A DNA stretch of 64,000 nt from contig JAJEKV010000226.1 in NCBI GenBank assembly GCA_021234155.1, forward strand, positions 436,001 to 500,000. The letters run 5' to 3'. A model generated the notes under the pieces. The model was not told the DNA's origin, searched no databases, and saw only the letters and a list, made by a program, of their open reading frames with translations. This DNA is from Isoetes taiwanensis. Taxonomy: Eukaryota > Streptophyta > Lycopodiopsida > Isoetales > Isoetaceae. A program made the position numbers and the translations under genes. Below, piece after piece: positions 32,957-45,765 of the stretch (the stretch's first letter is position 1; every line of letters starts with the position of its first letter).

Positions 32957-34293
32957 TTTATGAAGTTATACAAGATGGAGTTCTTCGCTGTAAAGCACCT
33001 CCTCATAACTCTATAACAGTTCCTTTTTATGTCAGGAAACAGGCTTGCTTGCAGCGAAATACGCGAATTTCATTATCGTGTTCACAACTCAGGTGCTTCG
33101 GGGCATCATATTCAAAGTAGTCTTTTCACTAGCTTCCAACAAGAAGACATGCAACTACAGCTGAGGTTTCTACGCATCCTTATGGGATCATGCAATACAG
33201 ATGATAAGTTGCCAGAAGATACAGAATTGGATAATGCATTACAAACATCAACCGATGACTTTAAAGAATGTGTATCTGAGATATTCTTTGGAAAAGAGGC
33301 TGCAGGAATGGATCTCCAATGCTATTACTAGTCATGGGCAAATTACTCCTACTCTAGTAATAATGTGAAGCAGGCAAAAGGTGGTTGTTGCCATTTTAGC
33401 AGCTGAAGCAGGACCTAGGCTTTTAACGGACCCAACACCACGTCATCCAAAGGGACAAACACCAGCTGATCTTGCTGCAAGTAATAGTATGGTGGAATTG
33501 CTGGGTACTTGGCGAAAATGTCGCTCACAAGTCATTTGTCCTCTTTAACATTAAAAGAGAAGGCAACAAATGAAATAGACAACTTCTGCTGTCATTGCAG
33601 GAGAAAAGGCCGTGGAATATGTTTTACAAAAGGGAGATATTTTGGAAAACTCGAGAGATAATGATGAGAATTCACTGCGGGGAATCAATAAGAGTCGTGA
33701 GGAATGCAAAGACGGCCGCCGCCTTGATTCATGCAACCTTTCGACAAGAATATTTCAGGAGGCGACAAGAGACCACAGACACAACATATGATAGCGATTA
33801 TGGGATGTCACGACGGGACATGAAGTCTATGCTACTTCGCAGTTGGAAAAGCCATAAGGACTTCTTGGTCTTGCGACAATGGGTGGTTAAAATTCAGGTC
33901 TTTTAGAGCCTTTCCTCCTTTGACTTTCTTGGTGACTTCAAATTTGTTGTCTCCTTATAATGTATAGGACTTTTTAAATTTACATCATATTGATTTTCAT
34001 TACAAGCACATTTCAGGGGTCATCAAATACGCAAAAAGTTTAGGAGATTACTTTGGTCTGTTGGTATTCCTGAAAAAACTGTTCTTCGTTGGCACTGGAA
34101 ACGTGTTGATCTTAGGGGTTTTCATGTTGAGACGTCTTCGGCCGAAACTGTTGGAAATGGACAGAGTAGTGAAGAGGAAGATGTGTTGAAAGCTGGAAGA
34201 AAGCAGAAGGAAGCTGCTATACAGAAAGCAGTAACACGTGTTCAGGCTATGGTCCGATGTCACCTAGCGTTAAGGGCCAACAACGAACTTTGG
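32957..34293 (+). pseudogene. CAMTA (calmodulin-binding transcription activator) pseudogene
   Basis: CAMTAs are nuclear Ca2+/calmodulin-responsive factors with CG-1, TIG, ankyrin and IQ regions. Visible pieces in order: TIG end, EVIQDGVLRCKAPPH (from 32962) and, after a frame change, GNRLACSEIREF; ankyrin repeat, VVVAILAAEAGPRLLTDPTP and KGQTPADLAASNSMVELLG (about 33380-33505); IQ region, TAAALIHATFRQEYFRRRQ and FLVLRQWVVKIQ (to 33897), then an intron and IRKKFRRLLWSVGIPEKTVLRW up to a GTAAGT donor near 34293. Most of the first ankyrin repeat is deleted and at least three frame changes occur, so no full product can be made. Introns are retained, so it arose by segmental copying and not by retroposition. 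Confidence 0.8.
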
Positions 34294-35118
34294 TAAGTAA
34301 CTATAGCACTAAATGGGCTCTATTTTCTACTTGGAAAATCAACTCATTACCGAGCCTACATCAAATATTGTTAATCATGTGATTATTTTCATGTAATCAA
34401 CCATGCACTTTGCTGTAGCAGTCACATGTAATCTGCACAATTGTGTAGAAAAACGCTCCAGTTGATGCTACACATCCTCTCCTTATATATATCCAGTTTT
34501 GGCATCTTTCTTGTTACGTCCTCACTAGTTTAAGGTCTAATGTGGGCTAGTTTCTTACATCTGGAATTGCTTTTTATTGCAGAATGGTTTCATTGGTAAA
34601 ATGCATCAGATGAATTCGTCATTGACTGAGCCTGTTCACAATGACCAACGAATGACTGATTATACAATATAAAAGTAGCATAGAATGGCATTGAATAACA
34701 GTTTACTTTAGAATGGCGATGAACTTATTCTAATTCTGAAATTAAAACATTCCTTGTGTATAGTTAAGCCTCCTAAGTTTTCCATGTTGTCCGTATTTCA
34801 ATGCTAGAGTTGAGGGCATGAGGCTAGTCTTTTCTTTTATTAAAGTTAATCAACGACTACTATGTGCAATGATGACTAATGATGACTACTATATGTGCAA
34901 TGATGCGTTACCAAATGTTCAAATCCATCCACCACTCTCCCTCAAGAAAAAAAGAAAAAACTAAAATGAAGACATCACTCAACATCTCCCCTAGCAAATA
35001 ATACGTCTAATTCTTTAAATAAAAGTAATGAACAAACATAGGCAATTACTAAGCATTCCTTTCAAATGTCTTAAGGTCTACATAGGCAGTTACTAAGCGA
35101 CCTAGAACAAATGATGTT
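34294..35118. other. No gene seen
   Basis: AT-rich sequence after the last CAMTA exon, possibly remaining intron and flank. Short direct duplications (GATGACTACTAT, AGGCARTTACTAAGC) are present. Confidence 0.45.
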
Positions 35119-35290
35119 TTGGACAAGAAATATGGTGGCTTGGGGATACTAGATTTCTTTCTGCACGGAAAGATGCTAGTGAGTAAGTTCATGTGGCAAA
35201 TAGTGAACGGAATAGTTGATTCTCCTTTTCAACTGGTTTATCAATTGCAGGTACATTATATTCCATGTGGCAAAAAATCTATGCAACGTG
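35119..35290 (+). mobile_element. LINE reverse-transcriptase 3' fragment
   Basis: KKYGGLGILDFFLHGKMLVSKFMWQIVNG matches, by pattern, the segment that follows the reverse transcriptase in plant L1-type ORF2 (GGLGI.D...N.ALL.KW.WR). The frame ends soon after. It may belong to the same insertion as 36750-37313. Confidence 0.6.
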
Positions 35291-35804
35291 CAATCCCATG
35301 GGTTCTCTTTTATAGATTAAGAGCATACTAGTAAACATGTGCCTGGCGTAGGCGGGCTAATGTCCTGGCTTATGTTTTTACTTGGCCTTTAATGTCATAT
35401 ATGTTCAAATTTTGAAAACACCACAGGTTGATGCTTGCAAGAAGGGACATAATTTGATTTTATAATTGTTTATATTGCCGAAATTATCTAGTAACAACAT
35501 CATCAATGTTTTTACTTTCGTTTAAAATGCTTTTTAATTGATGTGAGGACCTGAGGTAGAAAATTAGAGAAGACAGATCCAAAACTTATGATTAAAATAT
35601 CATAGTTAAGTATGCGAACATAAGGTAGGTACATATATGCAACACATTGGAAGTAAACGCATGAAATATTTGCCATGGCACAATGTCGTTTGCCATTTGA
35701 TATAAAGGAGACAAACAATTGGAAGTTAATCAAAATAATAAGAACAAAAACAAATTGGAAGTACACATTTTTAGGTATTAGACTCACATTTAATTTTTTT
35801 AGCT

Positions 35805-35895
35805 TGCCTCTAAGGGGCCAAACCCTCATTCACGTGGGTTTGTGGCATGTGTCCATGTATATGCCAGTATATACTCGAAATATATCACACTGACC
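35805..35895 (+). repeat. Dispersed repeat family R1, copy 3 (short)
   Basis: Matches the first half of copies 1 and 2: CTAAGGGGCCAAACCCT, GTGGGTTTGTGGCATG and CCAGTATATACTCGAAATAT. It is the most diverged of the three. Confidence 0.6.
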
Positions 35896-36749
35896 CCAAT
35901 TTTTGGTCCACAGTTGTTTTTAAGTGTTGTTTTATGCCAAAAACAACACCAAAATAGTCCCAAAAGTCCACGTGGCCAATTTATCTAGATTTGCACAAAA
36001 CGACAGTGGTTTTTTGGCAAAAATTTCCCACGGTGGTCTTTTGGCACCTTTCCCTTTTTTTTTTTTACCTAGCAGACCGTCGTCGCCAATATACACACCG
36101 AGCAAAACTTCCTGCTGCAAAGCTTCTTGTTGCCAAAATATTTTTGAGCAAAGCTTCTTGTTGCCGCATATGTTTTTTAGCAGAGCTTCAACTTGCAAAG
36201 CATATTAAGCTGGATTTCTGTGCCAAAACTTGCAAAACTTTTAATTTTTGAGCTGGACTAATGTGTTACGAGAAGGTAACATCTGTGTTTAACATTAGTT
36301 TTGTTGAGATCAACGAAGTTAAACGATCATGAACTTATTCTTAGGTCGGGCACTATGCATCAAAGACTATGCGCACATCCCTTTGGGACATCGGAGGGCA
36401 ACCCTTCGTGTGCAGCACCTTGTTACCATTTGTCTAACTCCAAAAGAAATTTATTGTTGTGACCAAGATTTTTTTTATTTTTTTTTTGGTTTTTTTTTTT
36501 TTGGAGGTAAGTATGTATATTATATTAATAAAAAGTAAAAACATCTAGATGAACCTTATGTCCAGATATCATCGATGAGCACAAGGGGAACCCGCTAGTC
36601 CCAAGGGGAGTTAGGGGGTTAACTGCCAAAGTTTAACTCAGGGCAATGGCTACCTCCTCCGTGCTCCAAGAGCAACGGAAAAACAAGCTGAAGCCTTATA
36701 TACTCCCAATCCTATCTAGCTCTTTATCATAATTCCTACCATATTTCCT
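35896..36749. other. No gene seen; low-complexity patches
   Basis: Includes a repeated AGCTTCTTGTTGCC motif at about 36121-36165 and poly-T tracts near 36055 and 36470-36502. Frames here are low-complexity. Confidence 0.45.
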
Positions 36750-37313
36750 ATGGTGTCCCAACCCCATCATTGCAACCTCCATATTGAAGTATTTGCGTAT
36801 TCGGGTGGTAGATACAATGAAGCTTCTAGGCATTCCCCTCTCTCTTCAGGCCTCTATTCGTGGGCTGTGGACCCCCATTCTGGAGAGCAAGCGCAGGTCC
36901 TGGCAGCAAAAATAATCTGGAGATCTCTTATGGGGGAGCAATCACCTACTCTTCACTTTGTTCGATTCTGGCTAGGTAAATACGCCCCCTTATGCAGGCC
37001 ATCAATTCCTATGGAGGAGGTAAGCTCCTTCTTTTACCTGTTTTCTATGCCACGTGGAGTATCTCCTATTATGCGAGGCCTACTCAGTGCATGGCAGGAG
37101 GTCATAGAGGTTTTCCACCTAAAGCCATCCCTGGAGGAAGTGGGGGGCCTTAGCATCTTCTGGAATAAAACAGTATGGGAAAAGCGTGGGCTACCTCTGG
37201 CTCTGGTCCACCCCCGCATATATTCAAGGTGGAGACAACAAGGGATCCGCCACTTAGCTGATGTGTGTTTGGACGGCCAATGGATGTCTTGGTCTGATCT
37301 TCAAACAGGCTAG
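36750..37313 (+). mobile_element. LINE ORF2 C-terminal fragment
   Basis: A 187-codon open frame resembling the region downstream of reverse transcriptase in L1-like ORF2: an AKIIWRSLMGEQSPTLHFVRFWLG stretch, then SPIMRGLLSAWQEV, then GLSIFWNK, then GIRHLADVCLDGQWMSWSDL. The last part fits the typical xxLWxN...G(I/V)xxLxDL...G.W.SW.EL order. No reverse transcriptase core (YxDD) is present in the window near it, so it is 5'-truncated. It is uninterrupted over its length, so the insertion may be fairly young or the frame under little decay. Confidence 0.6.
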
Positions 37314-39690
37314 TGGACTGGATAAGAGTATCTTTAGATGTATTTTGACCAAGATTTTTTCAGTTCCAACCCTGTGAAATTGGGCTTGCCATAAGTTTCA
37401 AACTTGTTTAAAATAGATTTGTGATAGTTAAAAATGCACGTTCGAAAGGCATTCTTGAACATCATATGGGAAATGCACCGTCTTTATCAATATTTCTTTT
37501 AAATAGTGGCCTCTATTGAGCATGACCACGCAAATTGACATTAGTATTCAATGTGAAACCTTAAATCCTATACCAAATTTATACTTACAAAAATATTATT
37601 GGTAATCTCGTAACGACCAGATCCAGTCATATTGGCAGTATAGCTGCTTCTTCCTTCGTTCCACCTTGCATTCAAAGCTGACAAGGTTCTAGATACTCCT
37701 TTCTTTTGAATGATGTTGGCCTTCAAATTCTGCAACTTAACACAAGGTCTCAGTCCCCTTATATTGATCTAGCTATATGACTTGTGGCAAGCAATTAGAG
37801 ATGTACTTCAAATGCTTCATGAGACAGTCATATAGGTTGTGCCACTTCTTCTATTGTGATGCCCGCAGCTTTTATGATCACTTTCTACTGCTTCTTCTGA
37901 TTACCTCTGCATAATATAAATCATAACCTCCCTCTATGATAAATCTTCTGCTTCATCTGTGTCAAAACATCGATCGTTCTAGTCACTCTTGTGGATGTTG
38001 TGCTCCTGTCTTCAAATATAGGGCAAAACCCTCAACTTCTGCATTTGACAGCACTATTAACAACAACGTGTTAAACATCTATTTGAAGTAAGGAGGGCTC
38101 CATGCGCTCCATGTCCTTGACCACATGCGGATAGACTTCAAGCTCGCGCTCTACGACATTGGAAACTGCTACTGAGCGACCATAGATAGGCATACATAGT
38201 GTTCACTTGAAGACCACAATGTCTCAAAAATGTTTAATGGGCTTTTTCTAATCAATATGAAGTTATCAGTACTTTCTATTCCCTTCCTCAGTTGTATGAA
38301 TTGGCTTGCACAACTTTGTACACAAAACTCAAAACTCCAAGGGCTCAGAAAATGACACCTTGTGTTCATAGTATTTACACGGCTCCACACAAAACAAAAA
38401 GGATCCAACACGAAACGATGAAATAGAAACCATAAAAATGCACTCTCGGACCACCAAAGAGCAACCTCTCGTCCGCAGCACCTTGTTAGCATGCCAGCGC
38501 AACCAAGCCTACAACCTTTCTTGCAATTCTGGCCTATCAATGTAACAACACTCAAGCCATCCGATCTTTAATTAAATCTATGGATATGTATAGGAAAAAA
38601 CATTCCTTGTAGCTCTGCAGACTTCCCATCATTTCTTACCGGATTTGGAGCGCCTCAGAGATAGCTATCCGTTTCTTGCAGGGACAAGCTTGCTCTGGGC
38701 ATCATCGATTTTTTTTTTCGAAAGCATCGACTTACGGATAGGATCAATACTGTTCTCGTTTCGCAACTCGCGATCATGGTAATCATTCTTCAAACGCTCA
38801 TCATATGATGTTTCTGCTTTAAGTTTTCTGCTGCTGATCGTAACTGATGATAAACCCAATTTTGATCTAGATTCAGCATTTCGTGTAGTATGAAACAAAA
38901 TCCTTCTGCTCTATTCTACAAGAGAAATCCAGGCATGACTTCCTACGTTAACGACAGATCTTCAGTGACTCAAGCTTGCTATAGAGGTAAATTGCCTTGA
39001 AATGTTGCTTTATTGTTCTCGTTTTGAGATTTACATTCTTAAATCATTTTTTAGAAGGATAGCACCTCTGTGTACTATAGTATTATATAGCAAGCCTAAC
39101 TACTAAGCATAGTAAAGTTCGTTCCAAAATTTTGCAAGAGCATGTTTTTTAATAATTCTACGATATTGGTCAGCCAAGAATTGTGTATTTTGATCCCAGG
39201 AGTGTAAAAAAGATAGCTTTAAGGCTTCCACATAATGGGAAACATGTTAAGGAAGTTTCACCAAAGTTAACTGCAGGTTTTTCGTAGCTTCTATTTATCG
39301 TAGCTTTACCCAGCCTTAATTAAGATCATATTCAAGGTCATAGTTCTCGGCATCACTGAATAATGACGTCGTGGTATTTGAGATGTGATTTATTTGGACA
39401 TGCCATTTGCATTTGGAGTTTTAAATTTACTTGGGAAGATTTGGTCCTTGTGCATCTTCATGGGCCTGTGCAATTTGTAGGAGATTGAGCAAACATTCTG
39501 CATTTCACAAAGGAGTAGTTGAGTCTTTGTAACAGTAGCATAATTTTTTTATTTTTTATTTTATTTTTTTTGTCTAATGCTCACTTAGGACCTTGAGAGG
39601 CCATGGAGCACAAATATTTACAACTTCAACAAGAATGTTCGGTGTGTGAGAATTTGCTAGAATAATCACATTGCAAAACAACTATATTCC
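37314..39690. other. No recognised gene
   Basis: The frame at 38665-38898 (-) encodes a charged Lys/Arg/Ser-rich 77-residue piece with no known match. The frame at 38169-38555 (-) also resembles nothing. T-rich tracts occur near 39545. No repeats of note. Confidence 0.45.
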
Positions 39691-41060
39691 TCGCAGATGC
39701 TTGATGGATCTTGCTGGAAGAGTTTTAAGGCCCCAATAGCATCTCCAAGTTGGACAAATGTGATATCATGGGCAGGCATACTGCTGAATTCCAATAGAGA
39801 TTATTTCAAACTCCCACATGTAGCATAAATAGTATTTCCCAGGCACAATCTGAAATTTGTTCAGCTCTCAATATCTGAGTGTATATAGCAAAAATTTAGC
39901 GCATTTTAGCATGCTCCATAGCAAACATTTTAGCACATGCACTAGCAACAATAGTGAAGGTTACATGGGTTAACCTGATACAATCTTCATGCATTCTCCA
40001 GAAAGCCTTAAGGACTTCCTTTCCATTTCCAAACTTTGCAATATCAGAAATAACTAGATTTCAAGTAGCTGAGTCCCTCCAAATCATTCTGTCAAACTCC
40101 TGCCAACCATGATTATGCAATGAAGTTGTTCTTACTGCCCATCTATTTGCCCTATTTATTTCTGGACGATCGAGCCGTAAGAATAGGCACTGCTTGTTGG
40201 CTGTGCATTGAACCTATAATGTTTGCAGCAGTGGGGGAAACGAGCATGCCTGTCCCTAGAGATATTGCTCTGCAATTTTCCCAAATAGACAATTGGAAGT
40301 TGACTTGTAAAGGAATATTAACATCATTAAGGATGTTTTTTCTTCAACAAATGGGTAACATGAAAGCAAGCAACAAAATATTAGATCTCTTGTGTTGGGA
40401 AATGAGAGGAAGTGAGACATTGCTTGCTCCATTGGATATTTACTACTTTTTTCCAGGCTTCCACATTTTCCATATATGTTAACTAAGTTATTCCCTACCG
40501 CAATGTCCACTTGCAAAGACGCAATGAACTGGTCATGAAAACGCCGATTTGCCCCAGTGCCTCTATACTGGCACAAACATTTACAATTCCTGAAAGTAGA
40601 ACTTCATTTGGCTCTTATTCTTCTTACTGCAACTTCTCAAAACAGTCTAGAGCAAGACTGCACTCCCCATGTCGAGAACATGTAGAAACTATACCACCCC
40701 ATGATACTATGTTTGGCTCCACATTCTCTTCTTGCATGTCAAATGTCTTTAGTGCCAAAAGGCACGAACCATTGTGGGAATATCCTGCATTGTGTTCCAT
40801 AATACCACATTGTGATGCAGTTTATAAAACAACTATGCTTCCTCCAATAGCCATCAAATTGCACCCCAGTTTCAAGAACTTTTTGATGAATGCCCCTTTT
40901 ATAGTCGATGTTACCTAAGCTAGGGCATGCTTTCAAGATGCCCACACATGTGATGTCATTCCGATCTATTATCCTGCTGTGACAGTGATTACTGAAATCA
41001 TTGCATTCTAGGTTACCATGTCTCATCAACCTGTCGAAGATGTTGCATGCCAAGCATCCA
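39690..41060 (-). pseudogene. PPR protein pseudogene
   Basis: Pentatricopeptide repeat proteins bind organelle RNA. Typical repeat pieces appear on the minus strand: ITCVGILKACPSLGNIDYKRGIHQKVLETG (about 40960-40860), NRRFHDQFIASLQVDIAVGNNLVNIYGKCGSLE (about 40545-40450) and KEVLKAFWRMHED...VTFTIVASACAKM (about 40010-39920). They show the PLS-class spacing, but stops and frame changes separate them. Introns are not evident, as is usual for PPR genes. The DYW or E domain is not seen here. Confidence 0.65.
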
Positions 41061-43140
41061 CATTTACAATAAACATCAACTAGTGTATATCCACAGGATT
41101 ATATTGAAAGTTTATTTTGCCAATCTTTCCATGAAATGTCTATCTTGCTCTATGATTTCCATATTGGCAAGACAAAGAGGAATGTGATTTCATCTTGCTC
41201 AATATTGTTAGCGTACATCAGACTCTAGAGCTCTGTACTCATCTAACATTATACTCCAAATCTTATAGAGCCATCAAATGAGCACCTGATCTTTAACTTC
41301 CACCAAATCTAGAAGTCTATTTAAAAAACTCTCAGTAGCAATCCTCTGCTTCCATTGCCACATCCTCATATACATGTCAAACCTATGCTCCAATCAAGCA
41401 TTGTAAGATTGTAAACACCTACAAACAGAGTCGCACCTTGCTAAACTCTGATGTCAAGTTGCCCTTGGTGAGTTACAATTAAGTTTGACACAACAACCAT
41501 TGAACCATATCGGCACATGCACAAAAGCCCTCGTTAGAAGGAATCTCTTGCAATTAGAGGAACCTGACGATACAAGAACAACTTTTGGTTTAAGAACAAT
41601 AGTCGATTACTTAGTGCATTAAGAGTCTCCCCCTGTCACTACCCCCTTGATGCCCGTTACTGTTTATCCCTTGGCGTGCTATAAAATCTTATTGGGAAGG
41701 AATTTTTGCAAGAGAAAGGGCCAAACGGTCATGGACCACTCAAAAGGGTAGTGATCTACAGAAAGATTCACAAAACATGCAATGGCCCACTGTCATTTAG
41801 AATCTAACTGTAAATAGTCCCTTCATGTAAATGGTTAAGGATATATGCTATGCACTTAGTGCATTTCGAAGGCATCAGTTCTTATCCCCGTAACCTGCTT
41901 TGCAGTGAGCGCAATGGTTCTAACCATAGTTTTCAAAGGAAAGTAGGTTGCAAAAGTAAGTCCCAATGCCATTCAAATGTCATGCAAGGAATCTAAAGTG
42001 ATGAAATTTGTATTTTTCTAGTGTAACAATAAAACAGAGTACTCAATGGTCTTGTTACTTTGAAGTGCAAGCTGCTTCAACATTAAACGTGAGAATGTCC
42101 CCCAATTTTAAGCCATAGTCCTGCTTAAGCTTTGCTATCCGTTATGTATGTAAGGTGTAACTCTGGAGTGTATAATTGATAATTATGCATACCAGAGTAC
42201 ATAACAATGGATGGACAAAGTTCGAACAAGACTATGGCTTGAAATTAGGAGATGTTCTTACACTTGAAGTTTTAACAGACTGCTCTTCTTGCTTCACCAT
42301 TAGAAGGAATGAGATTTTCCTTGCCTTAGTTTTGGTATCTCTTTGTGTAATGGAGCTTAGCAAGTAACTAAGCTACATTGAACTAGAAAGGCGTCCAAAA
42401 AGGGATAAAGGGAAACTTGTTGCTTCTAAAGGAGGTAATAAGATTTCCTAGAGCTCTCTGGTTGTGAGCCTTGAGAAGATGCAGCCTAGCTAGTTGACAA
42501 GCTTCACTCCAACAAACCTTGCCAAGTAACAAGCCATAGTGTTGCTTAGCGTTGTGCATCCATTGCGTGTATAAGGCGTAACTTCAATACATATAATTGG
42601 CATAATTAAAATGCAGTGGGCAACAGGATGAGTGGACTTTGGAGTGATCAGCGTCCAGAAAACCATCCCTTCATATTCGCCCTTGACCTCCATTACTACG
42701 GCCTGAAGAATCTCACCGTGAAGGAATCCTTGCCCACAAAGTGGCCAAATAGTGACAGAATATTCAAAAGGAAGAATATGAGAGCAATGGTTCACAAAAC
42801 TCTCAATTGTGTGAGGTAGAGAGGAAGGAATTGCTTTAGAAAATGGCTAAATCTATTGCTGATCTTCCTATTTGAAAGATCTAGATGGTACCTACAATGT
42901 GACAAACAAACTAACAGCAGAAGGCATTTTAGACCAATCAAATAGGAAAATCAAATATAGAGACACCTCTAAATCAAGCGAGACATTTAAAACCAAACTC
43001 ACTTAAAACTTGATCTCAATTACATAAGTATAGCTGATAGGCCATTAGGTACGCTATAAGGTTTAGACAAGCACAAAAAGAACCCAGGGGGTGCATCTAA
43101 TGTAAAGCTATATGGCGTGTGCGTGCATGCATAGGGTTAA
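41061..43140. other. Mostly unassigned
   Basis: No intact gene. A degenerate duplication links about 42110-42185 with 42530-42605 (AGCCATAGTSYTGCTTA, GTATAAGGYGTAACTYYA). One possible B3-domain scrap lies at 42200-42310. Confidence 0.4.
42176..42367 (+). pseudogene. Possible B3 DNA-binding domain fragment
   Basis: The short frame contains NGWTKFEQDYGLKLGDVLTLEVL followed by CSSCFTIRR, the pattern of the second half of a plant B3 domain (GWxxFxxxxxLxxGDxxxFExx...F.V.I). Only about 40 residues fit, and no first half is contiguous. It is likely a relic, if real. Confidence 0.35.
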
Positions 43141-43149
43141 GAGTAATTA

Positions 43150-44521
43150 TCACCTTTCTTTGGGGAGAAACGGCAGTGGTATTGTATTAAAGCACATGCA
43201 AAAAATTACATGATGTACAAAATATGGATAGGAGGGATCCTATCTGGGAAACATAGCTGAGCAGGTCAGCTACGATCACCTCAACAAGGAGGGAGCAAAG
43301 TCAAATACTTAAAAACACTTTAATACTGAAATACTTAAAAAACAGTAGTATAGTTAGCAGAAGCAGATAATAAGTTTTTATGTAGAAACCAGAGGGCTCA
43401 ATTCTGTTTAGAAGTCCAGTACTCCATCCAAGGGCGACAGGGAAAATAAAGTTACCCTGGTTATGGGTCGTGGCACGATCATGACCGTGGGTGATTCTGT
43501 GGGATGGAATCACCAACCGTTGGGATTGCGCCATATCAGCATAACCAGGGTAAATATCCAAGGTGACGACAGAGAATGCTCCTTTAGTATGCTGGAACAT
43601 GAGATTGTCGAGTTCTGCTGGTCCATAGGGAGTTGAATCAAGTAGGTGCAGGATCCAAGTATCTCAACAGTTCTGTAGAATGTGCAGCTTCTCTTCAAAA
43701 TACATTTTGATTTTCTTGTTCAATCCCCAGATGTCTTTGTCCTTTAAAACACGCTCCAAGGTTATGCAGCCAATCACCTCAGATTTAACCCACTGTAAAC
43801 ACTCTATGGCTTGCTGCTGGAAGAGCATGACTGCATTGGGATCAACTTCACGTTGGTGTCCTCCTTCATGGTGTTTCTTCACCAAGTAATCTGTATGAAG
43901 TATCATCAAGATTATTAAAATAAGTTTCAAAAAATAGAAACAGCCCAGAGAATGTTCCAATAGAGTTCCAATTGACATCATAATCAGAGCCTGCTTTGAG
44001 TCTATGTGCCATAGTAGTTTCCATGAGCAGATATTGCAAGGTTGCTCTAAGCTCATTGTGGTTGGGATTAAGGCATGTTATGGCTACATTATTTCTGTGT
44101 TTCCAAATGGCCCAGCAACAAAGTGTTCTGATGGTGCCTTGGAATTTGGAGTTAGAGTTCAAGAAGGGGAAGACGCCAATTTCATCTGCAGGGACGTCTC
44201 CTAGAAGAGGGTGTATTATCCAAACCCAGAAAGGTTGCAACCAGGTACAAATGAAGATATGAACTGCATTTTCAGTATCACCACATCCCAAGGGATTGGA
44301 CTCAGAGACCTCAGGCTTATATCTAGCAAGATATTCATTTGTCTTAAGGCTTTTGTTGAGTTGATCAGCAGCCCTTTGGCAAGGATTGTGTTAAGCAGCT
44401 GGCTAGGAACAGTCAACATCTTCTCTAAGAACATGAGTACTACAAGAGATTTCATCATCATCTTTCTCGTCAAAGAGGCATGTTTTTGGCACTTTTGACT
44501 GTTGCAATCTATGCAGTACAT
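43150..44521 (-). mobile_element. LINE relic with RVT zinc-binding region
   Basis: Minus-strand frames 44521-44216 and 44291-43866 join to give TKALRQMNILLD..., then CGDTENAVHIFICTWLQPFWVW. The latter is the zf-RVT signature (CG..ET..H.F..C..A..VW) at the C-terminus of plant L1 ORF2. Further pieces continue to 43664 with an AIWKHRN motif, as in the region after zf-RVT. Several frame changes. The 3' part to about 43150 is AT-rich. Confidence 0.6.
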
Positions 44522-45348
44522 ATCTTATAGTATAAAGTTATGGTATAAATGTTGGAGTTGGATCTTGCCCTAGTTTGTATGGCTAAGAGTGGCATGAGCA
44601 GATTTAACAGTCCACACAAGCCTGGATTTCGAGATTTCGAGATTTCGGATTTTGAGATATGCCTGGATTTCTTGGCGTTCTACCAAGTACCGACATGTTG
44701 GTTTCCAGATTTCATATTTCAAGACAACCGTCGGATTTCTTGGTGAACAAGAAACTAACCCTAGTAAACTGTTAAAGTACATGCTGCCAATATTTAGGTA
44801 GCAATATCTAGCTTCAAAGTCATAATTTGAGCCAAAAGATGGATTGCTTGGAATTCAAGAAAACTCTAGCCATTGTTTAGAGATACATGGTGGATTTCTT
44901 GGCATTGAAAACATCTATTTACCATCCAAAGAGAGTTGTATACAGTTGTTATTGTTGGATCAATTCAGTCGTACCTAGAATTTCGAGAATCAAATGAGAT
45001 CCTTCTGTATATGTATGGAAGGTTCTCTTATGAAAACCTACTACTACACAAAGTTTTATATCTCATTCAACTCAAAGATATTCAGAGGTCGTGACTTGCA
45101 TTGCAGGTTCTGTGCTTCGTCTTCTTCCCCTTTTTTTTCTGAGCAACCCTCAACACAGACTATGAAATAAAATCACATAGAACTTCTTTATCGTAGTGAA
45201 ACTAGAATTTAGAAACGTTTTCCTTCGAATGGTTCATAATGTAAATCGAAGAGCACACAATGGAGAAAATGGGCAAAACCTCTGAATAGATTGCCAAATC
45301 TATTCAAATGCAGACGACCATGTATGCCCTCTTACAACCCACTAACTT
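44522..45348. other. No gene seen
   Basis: AT-rich sequence up to the Mutator-like element's left target duplication. A TTTCGAGATTTCGAGATTTCGG triplication occurs near 44628-44650, and GGATTTCTTGG recurs several times between 44660 and 44900. Confidence 0.45.
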
Positions 45349-45357
45349 GTACAGCAT

Positions 45358-45623
45358 GGAAGTCCGTATATATCATCCGGGATGTGGTTTATCCGGACAA
45401 ATCTGCAGTGGTTTTTCCGGACTTCCGGAATCAGCCACCCCCATCCCATCCGATCCCATCCGATCCCCATGGCATGCTGGGGATCCTCAACCCATGCCTC
45501 ATTCAACTCGCTGCATGGCATACCCGCATGGATCATCACCCATCCATGCCAATCTTTCATTAAAGCCTTCCTGCCACAATGGTACATCAGGTACATGCCT
45601 CACACCACTCGAACCAGATCCGG
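45358..45623 (+). repeat. MULE left terminal inverted repeat
   Basis: Matches the complement of 50810-51099. Over the outer 205 bases I see two substitutions and one single-base indel; further in there is a larger indel. The outermost 70 bases can fold back on themselves, since GGAAGTCCG at the tip is complementary to CGGACTTCC at about 45418-45426. Confidence 0.93.
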
Positions 45624-45765
45624 CCACAAAGGTACATCAGGGACCTGCCACAAAGGTGCAAATCGTACTAGGTCATGATTAGATTGGCCAACTAACCTGA
45701 AAATTTAGTACAATGTTTTAATTAAGTGCACTCCTTTAAATAAATAAGTGGTATAAAAAACCCAA

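Noticed and set aside
45342-45682. Several overlapping frames in both orientations, mirrored at 50658-51235
   Set aside because: They arise from the MULE inverted repeats; the same sequence read at both ends produces matching peptides.
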